From assembly GCA_936450465.1 (NCBI GenBank), contig OW388300.1:17869266-17933265 (forward strand): a DNA stretch of 64,000 nt. The letters are read 5' to 3'. The translations under genes were made by a program, and so were the position numbers. Of the stretch, positions 12,078 through 21,599 are shown piece by piece. The notes below the pieces were generated by a model, which did no database searches, was not told the DNA's origin, and was given only the letters and a program-made list of their open reading frames with translations. Source of the stretch: Gibbula magus. Its lineage: Eukaryota > Mollusca > Gastropoda > Trochida > Trochidae. Each line of letters opens with the position of its first letter. Within the stretch, counting starts at the first letter, position 1.

Positions 12078-12440
12078 TTAAAGGGGCAGTAGAACGTTTT
12101 TTGCAAAATTTATTTTTTCGAATTTCACATTTATAGTGATAGTTTATGTCATTTAAACTAACTTTAGAGGGTAAAACATCTTATTACACAAACCAATTAT
12201 CTGTAGTGGTAAAAACTATGTTGCGTATAAAGCAAAAATTGCATGGCGTCCATTTTATTGTGAACACAATTTATTATTTTGTATTACAAAAACGATTCCC
12301 ATGGCTTTACCGAAACATGTACACTCATTTTAAACTTTATTTTCCGAAGAGAGAAGGATGTTTTACTATTGGTGAAATTATTTTTCAATTGCATTTCATC
12401 AACTTATTTGAGCGAAAAAATCTGCTTCTGCCCCTTTAAT
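12078..12440. mobile_element. MITE M, copy 1 (complete)
   Basis: The element is 363 bp, with terminal inverted repeats TTAAAGGGGCAGTAG at the left and CTGCCCCTTTAA at the right; the inverted similarity continues weakly inward (CGTTTTTTGC and GCGAAAAAATC). Copies lie at 25,141-25,498 and about 62,000-62,290. The two open frames across it (97 and 83 codons) are not maintained in the other copies. No transposase is encoded, so it is non-autonomous. Confidence 0.85.
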
Positions 12441-12635
12441 TTCAAATTATTTCGAAGAAGCATAACGGCTTGTAACAATACAATATATGTACCATATTTG
12501 ATAATGTGTATAATTGTTTTAATGTATTGAAGCACATCCATCATAGAAGTAGATTTTTAATTTCCTCATGTGCACTTTGAAAGTCTTAGCCATAATGGGG
12601 TATGTTTATTATGTCCAGAAACAAATACATCACCA

Positions 12636-12761
12636 CAGGACAATACGTGGTGGAATCCATTTGCCGGATCCTTTCGGAGTTTCCAAAATATTGGCGGATC
12701 AGGAAGAATCTGGAAGAATCAGGAAAGAACAGGCAATCGGATTCCACCACTTTTTGTCCTG
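12636..12761. mobile_element. Palindromic element G, copy 1
   Basis: Inverted ends CAGGACA.TACGTGGTGGA and TCCACCACTTTTTGTCCTG enclose a spacer with GCCGGATC and a short run of GAATCWGGAA. Related copies are 58,549-58,638 (90 bp) and a half copy at 24,532-24,585. The arms spell CAGGACAAAAAGTGGTGGAA at the best-kept ends. Several open frames across it are shadows. Confidence 0.8.
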
Positions 12762-13308
12762 GGCACTATGTAGAATCGCGTTTATTGATGTTGGCCGAGA
12801 AACGAAATAACACTGAGCTAGTAACAGTGATGGATGTGGGATGGTGGACACTCAATCTATGTTGTCGGGACCGTCTGGTCACAGGTGCAGGTCGGCCAAG
12901 TTAAACAACGAGTTAGTTGAGACATTAACGATTGGGCATTGTTGCAGCAAAGTTTGCTGTTCCGACTACAGCTCGAAGCTTAGATCTAAGAAATAACATT
13001 CTAATACAACCTTGAATAATGTTATGAAATATGCATAGCCTGTTACAACCAATAAATTTGAATAATCTACTTGGTGATATCTGTCATGCAGTTATGATTC
13101 ATAAACGTTGACAGATTCTCCCTCTCATGTTTCCTTGGTTAAAGATCGTATATAATTCAGCGTGAAAACAACAAGCGATGAAATTCATAATTATCTAGCC
13201 ATGTCCAAACCACTCGCGCTATCATTTAAAGCATTTCAGATGGTCGACACCGCTATCAATGTCAGAAATACTTTTGTTTAAATTACCACACCTACTATAT
13301 TATAAGTT

Positions 13309-13438
13309 GTATGCTTCTCACGAGGGTAATACGGTCTCATGTACCATCTTTTTACCAGTGTCGCCCGAGCCTTCAGGCGAGAGTGACACTGGTACAAAGA
13401 TGGCACATGAGACCGTATTACCCGCGGGAGAAGTATGC
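13309..13438. mobile_element. 130-bp palindrome E
   Basis: Arms of about 60 bp, containing GAGGGTAATACGGTCTCATG and its complement near 13,398-13,425, flank a centre GCCCGAGCCTTCAGGCGAGA. Relative to the mirror arm, the sequence from about 13,306 to 13,950 is extra, because the empty sequence near 53,400-53,430 is continuous. The palindrome may therefore be one end of an approximately 640-bp insertion. Confidence 0.8.
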
Positions 13439-13439
13439 A

Positions 13440-13950
13440 ACGTATTTATCTTTCCGTCATGTTAATAGAATTATTATTATTATATTCTTTGCGTTTTGTC
13501 TGCCGATGCACGATCAGCTGATGTCGTTTGAATGACCTTGACCCTAAACGTAAACAAAATGGCGTCACCCGTCTCGACTGAAATTTTAAAAGTCGTATAA
13601 GGTATCACTACAAACTTTTAAATGCCTTAAAACGAGTTATTCTTTATTTAATTGAGTGTGCAAATAATGCAAAATAAGATTTGTTTCCCAACAAAGCAAC
13701 AACTATTTGGAAAATAAGTCTGTAATTAATAGACCCGTAAACAGCTGATCGAACTATTCAAAACTCCGTACACCGCGTGCGTCATTTTATAACGTCATCT
13801 CACCATAATGCGACACCTACTCACAGCTAGGAGCTGTCACTATGGCAGCGGGGTACATGAAATTTGTACACCGTGAGACTGACGGGGTACATGAATAAAA
13901 ATTTAACGACCGTTAACCAATCAGAAACGAGTATTTTACTGTAAGGAAAG
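13440..13950. mobile_element. Remainder of an insertion bearing palindrome E
   Basis: This sequence lies between two stretches that are contiguous in the inverted paralogue (ATTATTATTGAGGG at about 53,410). It contains ATGACCTTGACCC (a nuclear-receptor half-site-like string), AACAAAATGGCGTC at about 13,554, degenerate CREs (ATAACGTCATC at 13,788) and CAGCTAGGAGCTG. No terminal inverted repeat was found, so the outer edge is approximate. Confidence 0.5.
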
Positions 13951-14049
13951 ATAATATATCTTATTATTGGGAGTTTTATCACATAACAGACATCATCATT
14001 GCTTTTAAGAATCAATGTCACTGCTGTCGGGCACCACAACTTCCATTAT

Positions 14050-14228
14050 CTAACATTAAACATAATATGTATCACTGATGATATGGGACGTATATATACG
14101 TTTGGTATCTTATGAATAAGAAACAAAGCATTATTATGGAGGATGTGATAAACACATGTTGCATGAAGATAAGGTATGAGGGGAGCTATTGTTGTAGCTT
14201 TGGTTGCATTGGCGTAGTTCCGATGAAA
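14050..14228 (+). repeat. Inverted-duplication sub-block R
   Basis: It matches the reverse complement of 52,960-53,130 well (GGATGTGATAAACACATGTTG, ATGAGGGGAGCTATTGTTG). A third, same-orientation relative lies at 23,870-24,020. The match stops abruptly at GAAAATA (14,228), where palindrome C begins, which marks that insertion edge. Confidence 0.8.
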
Positions 14229-14234
14229 ATAAAT

Positions 14235-14351
14235 AGAGAATACTAAACTACGTCCCGTTTAATAACATATTTATGAAACGAGTGGATGGTTTTGGTATCT
14301 AACGATCGAAAGCGAGTTAGATACCAATACTATCCACGAGTTTAGTATTGT
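14235..14351. mobile_element. Foldback palindrome C
   Basis: The left end is AATAAAT then AGAGAATACTAAACT, and the right end is AGTTTAGTATTGT then ATTTATT. The centre is ATCTAACGATCGAAAGCGAG. Ends and flanks match families A and B, but the arm sequence is different. Its left edge coincides with a break in homology to both paralogues (52,970 and 23,995). The extra left-arm sequence continues well beyond the palindrome. Confidence 0.75.
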
Positions 14352-14359
14352 ATTTATTA

Positions 14360-14915
14360 CACGCTCTAAATTAATGAAATATGTAATTAAAGTTCGCTCT
14401 TTATTCATGTAGATGTGCGTAGGAATACATCTCTTACCATGTACGCATAACGCCATCTCACTAAACACCAAACATAGACCAAGCAAATATTCGTTAATAA
14501 CAGTTTCAATTTTGAACAATACAATTTCAAAACACTCATTACATTGTCTTTATGTTGAAACTATCAGAAGCGCAAATTGACGAGTAAACAACAACATTGT
14601 ATTAATCTCACTGGATCTTACGAACGATGATGTCAGGTGATAGTGACGTCATCGGAATGCGACTGTTTTCAAGCGCGATTCATTTAGTCCAGTTACGTAC
14701 AGCTGTACGTAGCTGCAGTTGCTTTGCCATAATAGGCTCTGTAACACCCTGATGACAATGATACTGGGGAGAAACGTTACCTACGGTTCTGCAGCTAGTT
14801 TTATTTAGCAAAATTGTGGGGACCATTGTCCTTGTTAACATTGACGGCACAAATTGCTAAGAGAAGCGCCGAAAATGGAGTTTCGACATTTTTAGCAAAC
14901 GTTAAATGTTTTATT
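14360..14915. other. Left-arm-specific sequence, origin unclear
   Basis: It is absent from the mirror arm. It contains GTGACGTCATC at 14,644 and a perfect TACGTACAGCTGTACGTA palindrome at 14,694-14,711. It is probably part of the element that begins with palindrome C, but I did not find its far terminus. Confidence 0.4.
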
Positions 14916-15051
14916 ATATGAATAGTTGAATACTGGGATTTTTCAGTGAAATAAACTGTCTATCAAGCTATAGTGAAAATAACTTATATTTTCACTGCGA
15001 ACGGTGACTGATATAATTTGACGTCATAAAACAATGGTCTCACGCTATCAA
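14916..15051 (+). mobile_element. Truncated foldback family A element (CRE side only)
   Basis: From TTTTATT then ATATGA, it follows the right end of the 45,412-45,825 element closely (GATAGACAGTTTATTTCACTG in reverse complement, GAACGGTGACTGATATAAT, TTGACGTCATAAAACAATGG). Similarity stops after GGTCTCACGC, so the palindrome half is missing. Confidence 0.75.
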
Positions 15052-15059
15052 AATGTATA

Positions 15060-15715
15060 TCTATAAGGATTACAATGTAGTCGCATTAATACTCACCTGA
15101 CGACTGTCACAGGATTCGTGGGTTCAACATTAAGTTTATTCCTTGTGAATTTAGAATCTAGACTACATTTATAAACTAACGCTACGTCAAGTTGCATGAC
15201 AAAGCCATGCAAATGCCGGTCAAATCGCGAGAGCGCTAACGAGATTACATGTCAAGGGAACTAACTCCGAATCAACCAAGTGATACTGATTGACAGTAAC
15301 TTGTGATAGAAGCGTCCGTACAATATAATCATAAGACTTTATGTGATAAAACATGTAGGTAGAAACCCAGTGCTATCTCAAAAGCCATGTGACTACTGGA
15401 AAGTAGTTTCGACTGCGATCGCTTGCACGTGCAATGTTTCACAAGAATAGTATCTTCAACGAGAGTGTAATAAGATGGGATTATTTCTACTGGACATATT
15501 TGTATTCCTTTATACTGCCCTGTAAATTTGTAAATATTTATCTTGTGTTTCAAATTGTAGCTTAACTGTGGATGGTTGAACAAATAAGCTTAATTGAAAT
15601 TTACTCGTTATCTTGTCAATTATTCATATACGACTAATCATGGATGTAATTCAGCTATTTATGGTTAATTAAAATTCTGTCTTGTTAGGATGCTTTGAAT
15701 ATGTGTGTGCTCTTT
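15060..15715. other. Intergenic, nothing recognised
   Basis: No gene or repeat identified. The open frame 15,329-15,583 on the minus strand has no partner or motif. Confidence 0.4.
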
Positions 15716-15942
15716 TACATGCAGGGGGCGGGATAGCGCAGTGGTTAGCGCGTTCGGATCAAGAGGTCCGGGGTTCGAATCCCGATAAGGGCACGTCAAC
15801 TTTGTCTGCAGTAGAGAACTGTTCTACATGCAGTAAGGTTTGGGTGCAATGCTACACTGAATTTCAGAGTAGTACCACCCATAGTTCGCTAGTTCTAGCC
15901 GTTTCTCGCAGGTTTCACCGCAATGCATAGCCACGCCCTGCC

Positions 15943-16147
15943 TTAACCCATGGTCATGACGTCACTATATTGTGTTAGCAGTTGATTATTATTTAGGAAT
16001 CTACTGGTCATTGACTGTCCCAGCCAGGAGGGGTGTTAGGTTTAGACATGTTCAGTAATGGAACATTTTTGTCCCATAATTGAAAGTTATTGTTTCAAAT
16101 GTAAAATGATCACATGTGCATGTTTCGTGACGTCATACATGGATTAA
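15943..16147. mobile_element. TTAA-flanked MITE inside the composite SINE (short form)
   Basis: TTAA and inverted ends (CCCATGGTCATGACGTCAC at the left, GTGACGTCATACATGG at the right) bound a 205-bp element. TTAA targets are typical of piggyBac-type transposases; no transposase is present here. Each terminus contains one TGACGTCA octamer. Confidence 0.8.
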
Positions 16148-16148
16148 G

Positions 16149-16216
16149 ATGGAGAATGCATTCGGAGCAGTGGATTCGTTCGTTAACGAATCCACAGCTC
16201 CGAATGCATTCTCCAT
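16149..16216. repeat. Near-perfect 68-bp palindrome D'
   Basis: ATGGAGAATGCATTCGGAGC at the left is mirrored by GCTCCGAATGCATTCTCCAT at the right, with GTGGATTCG arms inside and a TTCGTTAACGAA centre. In the second composite copy the two palindrome halves differ (GCATTCGG against GCACGAGG), whereas here both halves read GCATTCGG. One half has therefore been replaced by the other's complement. Confidence 0.9.
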
Positions 16217-16345
16217 TACTGAAATTCAATGTAGTATTGCACCCAAACCTTTCTGCGTGTAGAACAGTTCTCTACTGATTATCCCGTGCCCCTGGCGGGA
16301 CTCGATCCAAGGACCTCTTGATCCGAAGCCGAACACGCGTACCAA
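16217..16345 (-). mobile_element. Truncated, inverted SINE head fragment
   Basis: On the minus strand it contains GATCAAGAGGTCC, a decayed B box (GATCGAGTCCCGCC), GTAGAGAACTGTTC and GTTTGGGTGCAATAC. It starts immediately after palindrome D' and points opposite to the surrounding composite SINE, as if joined there by a palindrome-associated rearrangement. Confidence 0.8.
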
Positions 16346-17175
16346 TGATTGTCCAAAAATAAATCTAAAAAATATGGTTTTACAATATCGTTTCTCATTT
16401 GACTCAGAATGAAAATCTTAAAATATATTGATAATGAACACATTTTGATAACTTAAGTTATTTGTTTTTATTGTTTAAGAGTTTGAATTCACTACATTTT
16501 TAATCTTCGTTAGTGAAATATGTTCCTTGTTATTCACTAACTTTAAGTTTTCATTTACCTATTCATTCAATAATTAATTATTGTGCATGTCTATCTTTCC
16601 TTATTGTATACCCTTATGTAGGTAACGATGTATTAGTTTGGAGACCCGCTTTATATTGTACTAATGACTGCTTAATGTTCATGTCTTACATCGTTGTATT
16701 GGTGTTATATATATTATGGCAGGAATATCCGGCGTCGAGGGATCTCTTCTCCCGTGTGCACAAAGCTCGCCCGAGAAGCAGCAAACCATTCCACCAGTTC
16801 TACACGGTATTGTAATGTCTGCATATGGATCTAGATATTAGACATGTACCATATACAACTGTCTTGGGTTTGTACATCATCAAGCTCCTATTTTCCCTCA
16901 TTATTAACCGTTACCATATAGCCTCAGTTGTGCTACCGTCGTTAAATAACCTTTTTTAACTCGCTCTTACCATCCCACTCTTATATATGTCTCTGAAACC
17001 ATTTATCACTTACGATGGCATCACATTCGTTTACAGCAGCAAACTATGTTTGCGAGGCATTCGGCAAACGATATCGACCTCTATAATGCCTGAGAGATCA
17101 CACAGGGACAATGCAGTCCGGCAGTTTAAAGTTGCAGTAGCACGTTTATTGCCAATTTTATTTGTTAAATTTCCC
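16346..17175. other. Sequence interrupting the composite SINE
   Basis: About 830 bp of unrecognised sequence. The open frames 16,513-16,815 and 16,987-17,223 have no identifiable domain. It has no counterpart in the second composite copy or in the mirror arm, so it arrived after the SINE. Confidence 0.5.
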
Positions 17176-17274
17176 AGCTCCTCATGCATTCTTCATTATG
17201 TAATACTAGCAGCCGCGATATAAGTGAAATACTCTTGAAAGCGGCGTTAAACCCCAACTCACCTCACCTCACCT

Positions 17275-17580
17275 TATACATGCATGACATACCTAAAGAA
17301 AGAACTATTGTTAGTTGTATTCTCGTCATTGAAGCCGATCTAATTTTGCAGATTGCTTTTTCTTTCTTCACTTCACTTATAATTACTGAAATAAATTCTC
17401 CAGACACATATGTGAAGCATTCAAAGTAACGTTATTCAATTTGTAAAACGTACGCAATTACTTGATACTTTCAGGAATGCAATTTGCAAACTAACACCGA
17501 CACAGGTTCAAAAGTTCAGAAACTTCTGTGATAAAAAGCAGGACGACAGAATGAGTTTTATTAACACGTGAGATGGTGTG
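17275..17580 (+). repeat. Recurring block S, copy 1
   Basis: It pairs with the reverse complement of 52,300-52,545. Landmarks are TTTTGCAGATTG, TTCTCCAGACWCAT, TTCAGGAATGCAATTTGC and GGTTCAAAAGTTCAGAAACTTCTGTG. Same-orientation relatives lie at 24,205-24,475 and 63,635-63,905, and an inverted one at 58,700-58,800. Confidence 0.75.
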
Positions 17581-17879
17581 TAACTTTTCAATGAATATTA
17601 TTTAACAAATTAAGTTCTTGTTTAGAATATTCTGTAAGCATTCGTTCCTGTTCATAGAATAGGAGGGTTAACCTAGTAATTAGACTTCTAAAGTCATCTT
17701 CAGTTGTGTTCTTTTGACAACTTTCTTTCCTTTATACAACTACATCATGTAAATAAATAGATGGATGCATATATTTATGTTGTTTATTCTGCTTTTCTAT
17801 ATTCAAAATGTAACCCAGCTTAAAGTAGATTTAAACTGATTTAATGATGAATTAGACCGGAAGATTAACTTTATTTATT

Positions 17880-18304
17880 ATATGATTGCAGGTGAAATAC
17901 CGGGATATATCAATGAAAATAAACCGTGTTTTCAGTCACTAGTGAAAATAACAATGGAACGTGTTCTCAGTCTCTAGTGACTGATATAACAATGACCTGA
18001 CATCATAAAACAATGCTCCGACGTAATGACACGTTCATGACGTCACATTGTTGCTGAGGCGACAGGCTCATTCTGGAGTCAACTTAACGTAAATGCATGT
18101 CGATTTCGGTGAATATGCAAGGTATTTGTCATATAATAAATAGAAAATGTGCCTTTTCCTGACAAATACCATGTTTATCTCATCTCGTGGGATAGAAACT
18201 TTAAATATTATCATTCGTGGCTGCGCCACTCGTGATAATATAAACGTACTACCTCACTCGATGAGATAAACATGGTATTTGTCAAGAAAAGCCAAATATC
18301 CTCT
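17880..18304. mobile_element. Two-part foldback element A, copy 1
   Basis: The 425-bp element is bounded by ATTTATT at 17,873-17,879 and ATATTTA at 18,305. The left part (to about 18,133) holds GTCACTAGTGAAAATAAC, TGACATCATAAAACAATG and CATGACGTCAC. The right part (about 18,130-18,304) is an imperfect palindrome with arms containing GACAAATACCATGTTTATCT and centre CGTGGCTGCGCCACTCGTG. Copy 2 is 45,412-45,825 in opposite orientation. There is no coding sequence. Confidence 0.85.
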
Positions 18305-18349
18305 ATATTTAAATGTTTTGTTAACAATAAACAAGATTGAGTGGATGAA

Positions 18350-19085
18350 TGAACATACTAGTTTATTATAAATAGAAACATTTGCAAAAATGTTAGCAAT
18401 AGCAAGTTTTTCCGAGGTGTTTTTTCAGTATGTGTACGGTTTGCATAACTATTACTTTGATAATAAAAAAGTAGGTTGAATTATGGTAGAAGTATTAGTT
18501 GGACATGGTAAATAATAATCGTAACGAATAAGAGCATGACACTGCGAATGTATCCAGAATAATGAAGATGTTTGACTTGACCTCAGTGATCTGCTACCAT
18601 TTGGCCTGATAAAGCATGTCCAATTATCATACCAGTTGAATGTTTCCTGCAAAGAAATATTGCCATTGATATAATTACATTCATATCGTCAATTCGCAAC
18701 GGTAATAACTTTGTTTTAATCATCGATTTGTGGATGATTGTATCATCCATTTGTTTTAATTTATCTTAATGTTTACACTTAATCAAAATCAAATCCCTTA
18801 TCGAACCAGGAAATAAAACAAACACATTTTATGCTCATCTACTAACATATCGACGAAGCAGAGAGTTTCACCTCAAAGCTTAACAACTTCTATTGAAACT
18901 TGGTTAAATGACAGTTAGTGCAATGGGGGCCACAATGTTTCATGAATGTAAGGTATTACTAAATCACAGATGTGAACAGAGAAATAAGGAATGTGACACT
19001 CTTGAAGATCAGTAGTTTAATTGCATACTATATCATATTGTGAATGAATGTTACGATTAAGCTAATCATACGTATGTATATCTAA
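18350..19085 (+). repeat. Inverted-duplication sub-block T
   Basis: It aligns with the reverse complement of 49,740-50,420. Landmarks are CAAAAATGTTAGCAATAGCAA, ATGACACTGCGAATGTATCC, AGTTGAATGTTTCCTG and GGAAATAAAACA. A weaker relative lies at about 2,160-2,490 (ATAATAAGA.., CGACACTGCAATTGTAT, CATACCAGCTCAATGATTTCC), where a block P also follows. Confidence 0.75.
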
Positions 19086-19086
19086 T

Positions 19087-19333
19087 ATTTATGCACGGAG
19101 TACACAGTTCACATTTGATGGTGACAGGAACAGCCCATACATCGTTCGTTATGTAAACAATCAATAAACATCGCTGTTTTATTAGATTGCCTGCCCCTTG
19201 ATCATACCAAACCTTCAAAGTAAAATCAATTCTTGTCCATTACAAGAAACGTGTTCAATAATTTGGCAGCAGGCTGCAGCAAAAATGTCACATAGCATTT
19301 ATATTTAGCCAAGATCAAAACATCTCATGTATT
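19087..19333 (+). repeat. Recurring block P, copy 3
   Basis: It pairs with the reverse complement of 49,445-49,705, sharing AGTACACAGTTCACATTTGATG, CAATTCTTGTCCATTACAAG and TATATTTAGC.AAGATCAAAA. The composite SINE at 19,334 interrupts this homology, which resumes at about 20,335. Confidence 0.8.
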
Positions 19334-19415
19334 GGTGAGGTGAGATGAGGTGAGTTGGGGTTTAACGCCGCTTTCAAAAGTATCTCACTAATATCGCGGC
19401 TGCTAGTATTATGTA

Positions 19416-19522
19416 ATGGAGAATGCACGAGGAGCTGTGGATTCGGTAAAAATAATCAACGAGCCCCGAAAGGGCGAGTTGATTATTTTTAACGAATCCA
19501 CTGCTCCGAATGCATTCTCCAT
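19416..19522. repeat. Palindrome D within the composite SINE
   Basis: Arms ATGGAGAATGCA...GCTGTGGATTCG and CGAATCCACTGCTCCGAATG flank AATAATCAACGAG and CGAGTTGATTATT with a CCCGAAAGGG centre. It would fold into a long hairpin in the SINE transcript. Confidence 0.9.
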
Positions 19523-19523
19523 C

Positions 19524-20065
19524 TTAATCCATGTATGACGTCACGAAACATGCATATGTGATCACTTTACATTTGAAACAATAAATTTCAATAATGGGAC
19601 ACCAAAATCAATTATTTTGCAAATTTCGGTGCTCATTCATCGGATATGGTACAAGTAGCTGCGACCCTCATGAAATGGATTCTTCCAATCACGTGCAGCG
19701 CAAAACTTCCACCCGAAGCGATGTGATTGACAGCTAAATCTGCCTTTTCATGCCTTCCGTGCATTACAAGTCTTGAATAGAACGCGGGATTCTTACTGAC
19801 AAACAATCCTAACAGGTTTCTAACAGCCTCTTGTGGCCTAGTGGTTAGAAGCGCTTACTACCAAGCGAAGGGTTGCATGTTCGATTCCAGGTTCATGCAT
19901 TACAAAAATTAATTTGTCTATAGTACATCAGTCTCGAAAAAATGTACCATTACTGAAAATGTCTAAACCTAACACCTCTCCTGACTGGGACAGTCAATGA
20001 CCAGTAGATTCCTAAATAATAATCAACTGATAACACAATAGAGTGACGTCATGACCATGGATTAA
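19524..20065. mobile_element. TTAA-flanked MITE, long form with an internal insertion
   Basis: It has the same ends as 15,943-16,147 (TTAATCCATGTATGACGTCAC and GTGACGTCATGACCATGGATTAA, i.e. inverted, each with a TGACGTCA). It is 337 bp longer because a second repeat sits at 19,601-19,937. Confidence 0.82.
19601..19937 (+). mobile_element. tRNA-like repeat inserted in the MITE
   Basis: The insertion is defined by comparison with 15,943-16,147. It contains a tRNA-like head at about 19,832-19,906: TGGCCTAGTGGTTAGAAGCGC as A box and GGTTGCATGTTCGATTCC as B box. This head differs from that of the host SINE, so it belongs to another SINE family or is an unusual tRNA-like insert. Confidence 0.7.
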
Positions 20066-20339
20066 GGCAGGGAGAAAGCCCGCAACGCCATGTGGCTATG
20101 CATTGCGGTGAAACTTGCGAGTATCGGCTGGAACTAGCGAACCATTGATGCTACTGTACTGAAATTCAGTGTAGCATTGCACCCAAACCTTACTACGTGT
20201 AGAACAGTTCTCTACTGCAGACAAAGTTGCCGTGCCCCTGGCGGTATTCGAACCCGGACCTCTTGATCTGAAGCCGAACGCGCTAACCACTGCGCTATCC
20301 CGCCCCACGTGGTTTCAATATCTCGTCAAATGCTTGTAT

Positions 20340-21137
20340 TCAATGCGTTGAAGTTACATCTGCAGCTGTATCAAACGTTCACAATTCAATAACATCTATG
20401 AATCACATTAAAAGTGTTCAATAATGCGACAGCAGATTAGCGAATAAAAAATGACAAATATTCACGGTTCTTCTTCCATTACTAGCATAGTCCAAAACAT
20501 GCCATTGATTTGGATGAATCGATGAAAGCATTGGGTCACAGTTAAACATAATGATTGTAAACTAGTATTTCAGTAATAAATAAAGAGACAAATAATGAGA
20601 CGCCCTCTTTTTGCCTCTATCGAAGTATAACAGTAATACATTTTATTAAATCGCGTAAATTGTAAAAAATGTTGTCACAATATCCACTGACGTTGGTAAT
20701 GTTTGTAATGTTATATATTGATAACAGTGCAACGTCACGATCCATGGAGTATGAATAATAGGATATCAAGTAAATTGTATAACCGTGCATTGTAACAGAA
20801 ATGCCATAAGAATCTACACATTGAAGTATAAGGGTATTTATTTCGTGGCATACACTCATAAACATTATGATAGAGCGATCATAAAAACTACACTACTGTT
20901 TGTAACACTGATAGGTGAAGGACATTTTCATTACAAATATAAAACTGTTTGTCACTTGGTATTGATGACATATCTTGAGATCTGCGTAGTCCATTTCATT
21001 TTCTATTTCGGTATAACAGACAGTTGGTCATTAGTATGAAATACAATAGAATAGAAAAGCTGTCACTTGTGTATGAGTAGTAATTTATATCCATAACGGA
21101 AAAAAACCCAAAGAAACGTTGACCTGTTTTAATAAAT
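20340..21137 (+). repeat. Inverted-duplication sub-block U
   Basis: It aligns with the reverse complement of 48,730-49,440. Landmarks are GTTGAAGTTACATCTGCAGCT, GTCCAAAACATGCCATTG, CACTGATAGGTGAAGGACATTTT and CATTTCATTTTCTATTTCGG. It ends at CGTTGACCTGTTTTAATAAAT, where element B1 begins; the partner continues without interruption. Confidence 0.8.
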
Positions 21138-21576
21138 AGAGAATCTCACCCTCGTGTCTTCTGATATCAAATATATCAACACGAGTTGATTAAAGTTACA
21201 AATATCCGAGGCTTGCCGAGGATATTTTCACTTTTATCAACGAGTGTTGATATATTTGATATCAGAAGACACGAGGGTGAGATTCTATTTATCATCCAAA
21301 ATCATTCTTATTACGTTTAAGTGAAAATAGTGTACATATCTAAGTACATTTCTGCATTTGACTTCCAGTGCGGTGAGGTCATAGCATTGTGACGTCATCA
21401 TGTTTATGACGTCATAGCATTGTGATGTCATTACTCGATGACGCAAAAGCATTGTGATGTCATGCAGTTGACTGTGACAGGGCATTGTGCAAAATCTACT
21501 GCCAAAAAGATATCTCCTAGGAGATATCGCTTGATCTCCCACAAGCGATATCTCCTGTGGAACACAGTTTTGGATG
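21138..21576. mobile_element. Two-part foldback element B, copy 1
   Basis: The 439-bp element lies between AATAAAT (21,131-21,137) and ATAAAT (21,577-21,582). The palindrome 21,138-21,288 has arms AGAGAATCTCACCCTCGTG, ATATATCAACACGAGT and a centre CCGAGGCTTGCCGAGG. The second part (21,289-21,576) begins ATTTATCATCCAAAA and ends TTTTGGATG, and holds GTGACGTCAT, ATGACGTCAT and a GATATCTCCTAGGAGATATC hairpin. The mirror arm at 48,723-48,740 reads straight through the unoccupied site, so the palindrome and CRE part moved together. The open frames here are shadows. Confidence 0.92.
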
Positions 21577-21599
21577 ATAAATGGATGCATACTTTAGTT

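Larger units (their letters stand above)
15724..17273 (+). mobile_element. Composite SINE, copy 1, with later internal insertion
   Basis: Order on the plus strand: SINE head and body 15,724-15,942 (A box TAGCGCAGTGGTTAGCGCG, B box GGTTCGAATCCC); TTAA-bounded MITE 15,943-16,147; palindrome from 16,149; an approximately 960-bp interruption; the far half of the palindrome (CAGCTCCTCATGCATTCT) at 17,176; and the SINE tail 17,201-17,273 (GCGGCGTTAAACCCC, CTCACCTCACCT). Near-perfect target duplications TTTTACATGCA (15,713-15,723) and TTATACATGCA (17,274-17,284) bracket the whole, so it inserted as one unit. The order and junctions match the copy at 19,334-20,306. It is absent from the mirror arm. 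The reading frame 15,682-15,930 is an artefact of the SINE. Confidence 0.87.
19334..20306 (-). mobile_element. Composite SINE, copy 2
   Basis: Read on the minus strand: SINE head and body 20,306-20,066 (A box TAGCGCAGTGGTTAGCGCG, GGGTTCGAATACCGCC, CTGCAGTAGAGAACTG); TTAA MITE 20,065-19,524, itself carrying an inserted repeat; a 107-bp palindrome 19,522-19,416; and the SINE tail 19,411-19,334. The simple SINE at 2,508-2,823 runs straight from CTCCCTGCC into ATAATACTAGC, so both cargo pieces are extra. The right arm shows the empty locus near 49,430-49,465. Target duplications are poor (ATGTATTGG against ACGTGG). Confidence 0.87.

Noticed and set aside
12146..12439. Two overlapping open frames of 97 and 83 codons
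   Set aside because: Both lie inside MITE M. Copies at 25,141 and 62,000 do not preserve them.
13838..13860. Possible start of a gene near GCTGTCACTATGGCAGCGG
   Set aside because: The reading frame closes quickly and the sequence lies in the insertion that bears palindrome E.
15682..15930. 82-codon open frame, plus strand, resembling the 70-codon minus-strand frame at 20,096-20,308
   Set aside because: The shared peptide (ENCST.SKVWVQCYTEFQ) is simply the SINE body translated in the same frame at both loci; it is not a conserved gene.
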